Assembly (NCBI GenBank): GCA_026770585.1
Contig: MU646877.1
Span: forward strand, 111,242-121,878
DNA length: 10,637 nucleotides
Source: Baffinella frigidus
Lineage: Eukaryota > Cryptophyceae > Cryptomonadales > Baffinellaceae
Direction: 5' to 3'
A program made the position numbers and the translations under genes. The notes below the pieces were generated by a model. The model was not told the origin of the DNA, made no database searches, and saw nothing but the letters and a program-made list of their open reading frames with translations. Of the stretch, positions 7,601-10,637 are shown in pieces; within the stretch, counting starts at the first letter, position 1; every line of letters starts with the position of its first letter.

Positions 7601-9947
7601 CATGTGAATTTCCTGGGGGGGGGGGCAATTTTCACCTTGGAAATTGGGGGGGGGGGGGCGAATTGATGCGGAGCCCAAATCGAGTGGGAGAGATAGGAAT
7701 ACCTCGACGCGTTCGGAGTACATGGAATCGCGGAACCAGCCCCGCACAAACTCCACCTGCAACGCGAATCATATCAAATCAGATCAAACAGCAAATCAAA
7801 TCAGATCAAATTGCAAACCAAACCTTAAAATCAAGTTGCAAGCTGCTCTCTTCCCCTCTCTGACTCGGCGCAGGTCGGTGTGTTTTCCTTCGACGGAGTG
7901 CTATCTTGATTTGATCTGGCGCAGTTGGATTCGCGTCGACTGAACTACCCCCCGACCCGAATCAAAAAGCTTCGAAAAACCCACCCGCGCAAATTCAAAT
8001 CAAACCAAGTCAAATGCGCGGGGTGGTTCGGACCTGGGGGCCGAGCCCCCTCTAGCTATGTCTCAGTCTATTTGGGCTCACCAATTTGGTGAGCCCCTGG
8101 GCTCTTTTCCGGTCCAAAGGTCACGGGATTTCATCCTGGGTAGTATTTCTGAGAAATACGATCCTGGCAACGAAAATTACTACACACCGGATATTTTTAG
8201 TCACGTCCGTGTAGTAATTTTCGTTGCAAATCGAATCGGAGATCCCCGAAATCGTATTTCTCAGAAATACTCGCCGGGATGAGATTGCACCGCACACCCA
8301 GCATGTCACCTTGAGAATAGTCGGACAACCCGAGTGAGGCAGCGGTAGGGTTCGAATCTGGGGCACCTCGCATTAATGAACACGCTCCCCCCCTCAGACC
8401 ACCCTAGAGGGTCCTAGGCATAGGCCTAGCCACGCAGCCCGAATTAGCAGCCCGCTGTGTGGCTACGGAGTTGGCCCGAATCGGGCCGACTCTCCTGTAC
8501 CATATCCGTAGGAACTGCCCATGTTCCTACTGTAACACCTACCGTAGGTTCTATGGATCAGTGCATGCACGAAACCCCTTCGAAGTCCGCTGTGTGGGGT
8601 AGTGTGCGAACCAGCCCGCGCATTTGACTTGGTTTGATTTGAATTTGTGTGGGTGGATCTTTTCAAATGCGCGGGGCTGTTCGGACCTGGGGCCAGCACA
8701 CCGGGCTACGAAGGGATTTTCGGGCAGATTCTGCCCGACTTTCCGTTACCTTATCCGCAGGGACCCCCGTATGTCCCTACGGTACTAGCTACCGTAGGGC
8801 CTATGGATTGTTCACTAAGGGGTTATTCAAAAAAAATCACTAAGGGGTTATTCAAAATGTGGGGTAGGGTGCGGGTGGTTCGGACCTGGGGCCCGAGCAG
8901 GCCGAAGTCCGCGAAGTTGCTGCTCACCTTCTGCAGCGAAACCTGTTTGGTGAGAGAGTCAGCGTGAAGCCATCTAAGATCCCCCGTACATTTTTTTGAA
9001 GCCATCTAAGATTACCCGTACGTTTTTTGAAGCCTTCTAAGATTCTCCATACCTTTTTTGAAGCCATCTATGATTCTCCGTACGTGTTTTTGAATCCATC
9101 TAAGATTCCCCGTACATTTTTTTGAAGCCAGCTAAGATGCTCCGCACCAGATTTGTACGTGCCAGTACAAACGCTAAAACTAAGGATTTTGGCCGAGCAG
9201 GCCGAAGTCCGCGAAGTTGCTGCTCACCTTCTGCAGCGAAACCTGTTTTGTGAGAGAGTCAGCGTGAAGCCATCTAAGTCAGTTTGGAGCCATCTAAGTC
9301 AGTTTGAAGCCATCTAAGATTCCGTATACGTTTTTTTGAAGCCATCTAAGATTCTCCGAACATTTTTTTCCTCACAGGTTATTGGAGCCGCTGTTGCGTT
9401 TTCCACAGGTTGCCACAAGGTGGACTACGAACCTTTCATCAAAAGTCAACTCACATGAAGATAATTAACTTCAGGATTTTTCTCATGCAAATTGGTCACG
9501 TAACACCCCGGAATCCGGGGCCAACGAAACCCTCGTAGCCCACCGTGTGGTTTGGAGCCCCAGTTTTTTGATAGAAGGTTATTTCAGCCCCTAATTTTAT
9601 CGGAGGTTTTGTTTCCAAGGTTATTGGAGCCCCGGTTTTGTGTTTCAGAAGGTTGTTTGCGCCCCCTTGTTTGGAGAGCCGAAGAGACCTTGATTAATAC
9701 CAACACGGCCGTGTTGGTATGCAGGCGCTTGCCTGCATCCACTCGGTGGGCTACGAGGGTTTCGTTGACCCCGGATTCCGGGGTGTTACGTGACCAATAT
9801 GCATTAGAAAAATCCTTGAAGTTAATTGTCTTCAGGTAAGTTGACTTTTGATGAAACGTTCGTAGTCCACCGTGTGGACCGTGGCCAACGTACGAGACCC
9901 TCGCGCGCTGCGAGAAAGAGAGAGGGGGAGCAATAGAGAGAGAAAGC

Positions 9948-9981
<34 letters not shown>

Positions 9982-10245
9982 TAGATAGATAGAGAGAGAG
10001 AGAGAGTGAGAAAGAGAGAGAGAAAGAGAGAGAAAGAGAGAGAAAGAGAGAGAAATAGAAAGAAAGAAATAGAGAGAGCAAGAAAGAGAGAGATATAGAG
10101 ATAGAGAGAGAGAGAAAGAGAGTGTGAGAAAGAGAGAGAGAGAGACCTGGAGGTTGGTGAAGGTGTGGTGGCGGTCGGAAGCGTCCTGGGGGTACGCTTC
10201 CGCATCCGGTTTCGGGCAGCCCTCGAACGAGTCCACCACCCACAC
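4562..10245 (-). CDS. TylF/macrocin-type O-methyltransferase, C-terminal part, six exons
   Basis: Joined exons (minus strand): 10147-10245, 8886-8942, 7703-7756, 6808-6891, 5456-5509, 4562-4675. Every junction is GT...AG and phase 0; the join gives 153 codons with no internal stop and one terminal TGA. The order matches the C-terminal two thirds of TylF-family enzymes (TylF, MycF, NovP), which transfer methyl from S-adenosylmethionine to hydroxyls of sugars or other small molecules, usually Mg-dependently. Visible family motifs: WVVDSFEG, NFADFGLLGPQVEFVRGWF, ALLRLDGDLYQST, GGVVIVDDW and ARQAVIDFHQE; Asp in LRLDGD and VDD are the expected metal-site residues. From QST to GGV the spacing fits the family without a gap. 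The N-terminal third, with the SAM-binding ETGVWRGG region, must lie beyond the window. The acceptor substrate cannot be deduced. Intact frame suggests a live gene, though nearly every exon has decayed copies nearby. Confidence 0.82.
4741..4765 (-). pseudogene. Truncated copy of exon F 5' end
   Basis: After GATTTGCAG the minus strand reads ARQAVIDC, matching the start of exon F with 3 differences in 25 bases, then diverges and reaches TAA ten codons later. It carries its own plausible acceptor, 90 bp upstream of the real one. Use of this acceptor would truncate the protein. Confidence 0.65.
4766..5020. other. Last-intron stretch without clear content
   Basis: Within the 780-bp intron between exons E and F. 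It contains a possible but unconvincing exon D remnant on the minus strand (about 4862-4937) and a run of G at 4999-5007. Otherwise nothing is recognised. Confidence 0.4.
5020..5460. repeat. Interstitial CCCTAAA arrays interleaved with exon E 3' end copies
   Basis: Runs of CCCTAAA and drifted units (CCCTAAG, CCCTGAA, CCATAAA) form two blocks, about 5028-5220 and 5272-5455. Each block begins after a G-rich GGGGGGTCATAACC or GGGGGGTTCATAACC and ends at CCTAACCTGCATGC, the exon E donor context. On the minus strand exon E is therefore followed at its donor by GTTAGGGTTTAGGG, a telomere-like repeat starting with the splice-site GT. Confidence 0.85.
5222..5243 (-). pseudogene. Copy of exon E 3' half with donor
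   Basis: The minus strand carries TGGCGCCTCGACGGCATGCAG then GTTAGG, identical to the end of exon E and its donor. The upstream half of the exon (VSVGGVVIVDD) is absent or scrambled, so this cannot serve as an exon. A shorter third remnant, GCATGCAG followed by GTTATG, lies near 5012-5021. Confidence 0.7.
5456..5509 (-). CDS. Methyltransferase exon E
   Basis: Eighteen codons VSVGGVVIVDDWRLDGMQ lie between acceptor GCGGGGGCAG and donor GTTAGG. Family members read (L/V)SPGGFVIVDDYxxLPG here; the VDD acidic pair is expected at the metal site. A run of seven G encodes the GlyGly, making the frame fragile; decayed copies at 5704 and 6398 have lost frame or residues at that run. Confidence 0.8.
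5513..5700. repeat. 32-bp satellite, block 1
   Basis: Five units start at 5543, 5575, 5607, 5638 and 5672 (periods 32, 32, 31, 34). The consensus contains GCCATCTAAGATTCTCCGTA and then ACAAAATTTGTAC, a short palindrome. Between the array and exon E lies CGAGTCGGACCAAGTCAGTTTGG (quoted in two overlapping parts: CGAGTCGGACCAAG, AAGTCAGTTTGG), which recurs beside the other blocks. A minus-strand open frame through the array is a repeat artefact. Confidence 0.9.
5704..5748 (-). pseudogene. Frameshifted copy of exon E
   Basis: After GTGGGCAG the minus strand reads GTGTCGGTCGGGGG (VSVGG), then a longer G/T-rich run breaks the frame, and GTGATTGTCGACGAT (VIVDD) follows in another frame. It then runs into the satellite leader GTACAACTTTGG rather than a donor. 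Confidence 0.65.
5796..5895. mobile_element. Family I MITE-like element, copy 3
   Basis: The ends TCCCTTAAGTGGCG and CGCCACTTGAGGGA pair with one mismatch, with TA directly on each side. The interior matches copy 1 (CCTAGGACCTGCCTAGGACC) and has a perfect hairpin GGGGGTCAA/TTGACCCCC. This is the cleanest copy. Confidence 0.85.
5896..6235. other. Intron D-E stretch with small tandem repeat and element debris
   Basis: A 21-bp duplication (GAAGCTGACTCCAAGTTG...) lies near 5929-5972. GCTCGCGCAGAC occurs twice (about 5978-5992 and 6082-6092), flanking a fragment with TACGGTAGGGTCCTAGG, TTAAGGGTTATTC and CCTTCGAAGTCCGCTGTGTGG; the last two blocks recur near 8576-8598 and 8817-8853. No coding segment is seen. 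Confidence 0.5.
6236..6385. repeat. 32-bp satellite, block 2
   Basis: Five drifted units of GCCATCTAAGATTCTCCGTA followed by ACAAAATTTGTAC, introduced by CACCAAGTCAGTTTG and closed by GTGCCAGTACAGACGCTAAA. The same closing block follows block 1 and the arrays at 6469 and 8966. Confidence 0.85.
6398..6437 (-). pseudogene. Decayed copy of exon E
   Basis: After GGTGGGCAG the minus strand reads VSGGGGIVGDPAYN in one frame, a degraded version of VSVGGVVIVDD with codons lost at the G run. It merges into the satellite leader without a donor, as does the 5704 copy. Confidence 0.6.
6446..6650. repeat. 32-bp satellite, blocks 3 and 4
   Basis: Two short arrays (about 6469-6560 and 6606-6650) are each introduced by ACCAAGTCATTTGAAGCC or ACCAAGCCAGTTTGAAGCC. 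They end in GTGACAGTACACACGCTGAAA and GTGCCAGTTCACGG. Together with 5513-6437 they form a higher-order repeat of leader, satellite, closing block and exon E remnant. Confidence 0.8.
6655..6778. repeat. TTTAGGG/TTCAGGG telomere-like array
   Basis: G-rich units (GGTTCAGGG, GGTTTAGGG) in the orientation opposite to the 5020-5460 arrays. It is followed within 30 bases by the 3' end of exon D. Confidence 0.85.
6808..6891 (-). CDS. Methyltransferase exon D
   Basis: Twenty-eight codons begin AIESLALLRLDGDLYQSTIE and end RGGYYK, between acceptor AAACCCTAG and donor GTCACC. LALLRLDGD(L/M)Y(E/Q)ST is among the most diagnostic TylF-family motifs. The acceptor AG is provided by a telomere-like CCCTAG unit. 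Joined to exon E the spacing to GGVVIVDD equals that of family members. Confidence 0.85.
6892..7315. repeat. Intron C-D telomere-like arrays
   Basis: Near-perfect GGGTTTAGGGTTTAGGG and GGGTTTGGGG units fill about 6892-7060. GGGTTCA units (7-mer) fill about 7168-7195 and 7240-7313. Between them lies a unit shared with 7311-7490. Confidence 0.9.
7053..7516. repeat. Tandem duplications around exon C's 3' boundary
   Basis: A block including CGGTTCTCAGGAA-GTTGCGC and a downstream exon C tail occurs three times (7083-7158, 7386-7457, and 7487-7516 leading to exon C itself). Exon C tails at 7141-7158 and 7441-7457 encode YSKRVE and YSERV(R)-like ends and are each followed on the minus strand by GT. 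Telomere-like repeats replace the rest of the exon. The segments between are non-coding. Confidence 0.65.
7543..7696. mobile_element. Family III inverted-repeat element, copy C
   Basis: The ends are CTAGCTCTGTCCCACTTCG and CGAGTGGGAGAGATAG, and the arms extend inward through ATTTGGG and ATCAATTCGCCCCCCC. It is flanked by a perfect 5-bp duplication GAATA (7538-7542 and 7697-7701). The centre has runs of 8 C, 11 G and 13 G. It lies two bases into the intron after exon C's donor, leaving the GT intact. Confidence 0.85.
7703..7756 (-). CDS. Methyltransferase exon C
   Basis: Eighteen codons VEFVRGWFRDSMYSERVE sit between acceptor CGCGTTGCAG and donor GTATTC. (V)xFxxGWF(K/R)D(T/S)L is the family motif. 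After the join, exon B's ...FGLLGPQ precedes it exactly as GLLDxQV.FLKGWF does in family members. Confidence 0.85.
7757..8042. other. Intron B-C: AT-rich repeats, no gene
   Basis: Contains a direct duplication of ATCAAATCAGATCAAA followed by GCAA (about 7773-7819), an inverted echo of it near 7904-7915, and the left arm of a long inverted repeat (7990-8030). No coding motif is recognised. Confidence 0.5.
7990..8030. repeat. Left arm of a 41-bp inverted repeat (partner 8607-8647)
   Basis: The 41 bases starting CAAATTCAAATCAAACCAAG are the reverse complement of 8607-8647 with one mismatch. The arm continues directly into GGTTCGGACCTGGGG, a copy of the exon B donor boundary. It brackets about 575 bp of family III element and family I/II-like debris. 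Confidence 0.85.
8023..8045 (-). pseudogene. Copy of exon B donor boundary
   Basis: The minus strand reads CTCGGCCCCCAG then GTCCGAACCACCC, matching the last bases of exon B plus its donor and intron start. The rest of the exon is missing. Another copy, GGCCCCAG followed by GTCCGAACAGCCC, lies at about 8674-8694. Confidence 0.6.
8052..8348. mobile_element. Family III element, copy B, with nested foldback
   Basis: The left end CTAGCTATGTCTCAG and hairpin GGGCTCACCAA/TTGGTGAGCCC (8074-8096) match copy A. The right end CCCGAGTGAGGCAGCGGTAG is a drifted version of CCCGAGTGAAACAGAGCTAG. No target duplication is visible. Inside is a second foldback, about 8124-8310: a perfect 20-bp stem (8143-8162 with 8251-8270) and a perfect 19-bp stem (8167-8185 with 8209-8227), plus weaker outer pairing. 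Confidence 0.75.
8380..8860. repeat. Duplicated palindrome-rich block
   Basis: Two related copies (about 8462-8557 and 8702-8808) each carry a CGGGC..GCCCG palindrome, then TATCCG(T/C)AGG and a CTACCGTAGG(G/T) hairpin; in the second copy CCCTACGGTA (8775-8784) pairs perfectly with 8790-8799. GAAGTCCGCTGTGTGG follows the first; two copies of CACTAAGGGGTTATTCAAAA follow the second. The interior motifs resemble those of families I and II. No gene is seen. Confidence 0.6.
8607..8647. repeat. Right arm of the 41-bp inverted repeat
   Basis: Reverse complement of 7990-8030 with one mismatch. Further along, TTCAAATGCGCGGGGCTGTTCGGACCTGG at about 8662-8690 (parts TTCAAATGCGCGGGG and GTTCGGACCTGG) repeats the arm-plus-donor-boundary join in direct orientation. 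Confidence 0.85.
8886..8942 (-). CDS. Methyltransferase exon B
   Basis: Nineteen codons VSLQKVSSNFADFGLLGPQ run from acceptor CACCAAACAG to donor GTCCGA. TylF-family members read VSLEEVRxNFxRFGLLDxQ here, directly before the GWF motif. It is phase 0 on both sides. A near-identical copy lies exactly 300 bp upstream in the gene (9193-9242). Confidence 0.85.
8966..9178. repeat. 32-bp satellite, block 5
   Basis: Units start at 8966, 8998, 9029, 9060, 9092 and 9124 (period 31-32). The consensus is GAAGCCATCTAAGATTCTCC plus GTACATTTTTTT, closing with GTGCCAGTACAAACGCTAAA. On the minus strand it lies directly upstream of exon B's acceptor. Confidence 0.9.
9193..9242 (-). pseudogene. Duplicate of exon B lacking a donor
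   Basis: The minus strand reads VSLQKVSSNFADFGLLG after acceptor AAACAG, then QNP and TAG instead of PQ and a GT donor. The acceptor is intact, so inclusion would truncate the protein. High identity to exon B points to a recent duplication or conversion. Confidence 0.75.
9266..9372. repeat. 32-bp satellite, block 6
   Basis: Units with GAAGCCATCTAAG at 9266, about 9287, 9307 and 9338; the first two are shortened and carry the TCAGTTTG leader. It lies directly upstream (minus strand) of the exon B duplicate's acceptor. Confidence 0.85.
9413..9877. mobile_element. 465-bp foldback element in intron A-B
   Basis: Arms 9413-9550 and 9739-9877 are inverted copies of about 138 bp with few differences (ends CCACAAGGTGGACTACG against CGTAGTCCACCGTGTGG). 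The spacer of about 190 bp contains drifted tandem copies of GGTTATTGGAGCCCCGG (also one at 9378 outside the arms), a 24-bp perfect palindrome and an 8-bp stem hairpin. No target duplication is identified, and no transposase is encoded. Confidence 0.85.
9697..9738. repeat. Two adjacent hairpins: 24-bp palindrome and 8-bp stem
   Basis: ATACCAACACGG/CCGTGTTGGTAT (9697-9720) is a perfect palindrome. ATGCAGGC-GCTT-GCCTGCAT (9719-9738) overlaps it by two bases. On the minus strand, GGTATTAATCAAGGTCTCTTC beside it resembles the methyltransferase 3' flank GGTGTTAATAAAAGTCTCTC. Confidence 0.85.
9912..10144. repeat. Imperfect GA/GATA microsatellite
   Basis: About 230 bases of GA with interspersed GAAA and GATA. 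On the minus strand it is a CT tract that starts immediately at exon A's donor (CAG then GTCTCTCTC). The long Ser/Leu-rich frames through it are artefacts. Confidence 0.95.
10147..10245 (-). CDS. Methyltransferase exon A
   Basis: Thirty-three codons begin VWVVDSFEGCPKPDAEAYP and end HHTFTNLQ. The acceptor is GTGCGAAG and the donor GTCTCT. Family members read VWVADSFEGLPxPD....HxTFDxLAVS here. After splicing to exon B the protein continues NLQ-VSLQKV, as expected. A truncated copy with a better acceptor (GCGCAG) lies upstream at 10390-10464. Confidence 0.82.
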
Positions 10246-10389
10246 CTTCGCACACGCCGTACATCGTTTTAGTAAAACGTATAATGCACTAGTAAGCCGT
10301 ATAATGCATCAGTAAAGCGCACTTTATTATTATTGTTATTATTATTCGTGTATAAATAGCTGTACTGGCTACGTTTATTATTGTCATAG
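10246..10389. other. Spacer between exon A and its copy
   Basis: Contains a 20-bp tandem (AGTAAAACGTATAATGCACT, 10271-10320, two and a half copies) and a TTA microsatellite (about 10324-10348). The first 15 bases belong to the exon A duplication (CACACGCCGTA). No gene is seen. Confidence 0.6.
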
Positions 10390-10464
10390 GCGGTCGTGAG
10401 AGTCCTGGGTGTAGGCGTCCGCATCCGGTTTCGGGCCGCCCTCGAACGAGACCACCACCAACAC
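10390..10464 (-). pseudogene. Truncated duplicate of exon A
   Basis: After acceptor GTGCGCAG the minus strand reads 25 codons, VLVVVSFEGGPKPDADAY..., homologous to exon A up to ...DR. It then diverges into AT-rich sequence and meets TGA. The Asp of VDSFEG is replaced by Val and the donor is missing, so it is most likely non-functional. Homology extends into the intron before it (CACACGCCGTA). Confidence 0.7.
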
Positions 10465-10539
10465 CTGCGCACACGCCGTATAAAGCATCGGTTTAAACAA
10501 TAATACGTAAATATATATTTGCTACACAAGTTGCAAATA

Positions 10540-10540
<1 letters not shown>

Positions 10541-10637
<97 letters not shown>
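10541..10637. repeat. TA microsatellite at window end
   Basis: Nearly uninterrupted (TA)n runs to the window edge. N-terminal methyltransferase exons would lie beyond it. Confidence 0.97.

Larger units (their letters stand above)
8893..9278. repeat. 86-bp direct repeat with 300-bp period containing exon B
   Basis: 8893-8978 and 9193-9278 are identical apart from one base (8949/9249). The repeat spans most of exon B, its acceptor and the first satellite unit. The 214 bp between are 32-bp satellite plus closing block. Confidence 0.9.

Noticed and set aside
7520-7762. An 80-codon continuous minus-strand protein starting in exon C
   Set aside because: Only the first 18 codons (VEFVRGWF...) are family-like; the rest reads through the family III element, after a good donor.
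8341-8370. tRNA-like B box GGTTCGAATC, and a similar GGTTCGATCTC on the minus strand near 3371-3381
   Set aside because: No acceptor stem, D arm or anticodon arm can be built around either. At most these are traces of a tRNA-derived SINE.
8966-9372. Regular 32-bp repeats suggesting a CRISPR array
   Set aside because: Units are contiguous with no unique spacers, the repeats drift, and the context is eukaryotic and intronic. It is a tandem satellite.
9822-10264. Long Ser/Leu-rich minus-strand open frames
   Set aside because: They are translations of the GA/CT microsatellite. Only the first 33 codons of one frame (exon A) are genuine coding sequence.

Overview
The window looks like nuclear DNA of a eukaryote with a repeat-loaded genome, most likely a microalga. 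A green prasinophyte, a dinoflagellate or a haptophyte would all fit, and I cannot choose between them. Reasons: coding sequence is split into short exons by GT...AG introns; interstitial telomere-like repeats are of the TTTAGGG type with TTCAGGG and TTTGGGG variants; there are long GA and TA microsatellites and several families of short inverted-repeat elements. There are no ribosome binding sites or operons.

The main content is one gene on the minus strand that is not visible as an open reading frame. Six short exons, read from 10245 down to 4562, join in phase 0 into the C-terminal 153 residues of a TylF/macrocin-type (NovP, MycF) SAM-dependent O-methyltransferase. In order: exon A 10147-10245 (VWVVDSFEG), exon B 8886-8942 (NFADFGLLGPQ), exon C 7703-7756 (VEFVRGWFRDS), exon D 6808-6891 (ALLRLDGDLYQST), exon E 5456-5509 (GGVVIVDDW), exon F 4562-4675 (ARQAVIDFHQE to the stop). 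N-terminal exons would lie beyond 10637. The five introns (780-1298 bp) consist largely of repeats and of decayed extra copies of the neighbouring exons.

On the plus strand are two small exons of an RCC1-repeat protein (131-222 and 726-770), then a WD40 beta-propeller coding block (about 1811-2956) that ends at a TGA. Between them, a minus-strand open frame (920-1521) carries a zinc-knuckle-like Cys/His motif and may be a retroelement Gag remnant. The WD40 and methyltransferase genes converge on 2957-3931, a region filled with short inverted-repeat elements and decayed methyltransferase terminal exons.

Repeats by family: (I) ~100-bp elements with TCCC(G/T)(T/C)AAGTG ends and TA target sites at 268, 4265 and 5796; (II) elements with CAGGGGTACC ends and TA target sites at 3572 and 4091; (III) elements with CTAGCT ends, two of them with perfect 5-bp target duplications, at 3035, 7543 and 8052; a 465-bp foldback at 9413-9877; a 32-bp satellite in six blocks, mostly just upstream of methyltransferase 3' splice sites; and telomere-like arrays that directly abut several splice sites. 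All exon calls come from reading the sequence and from family knowledge. No search or transcript evidence was available.
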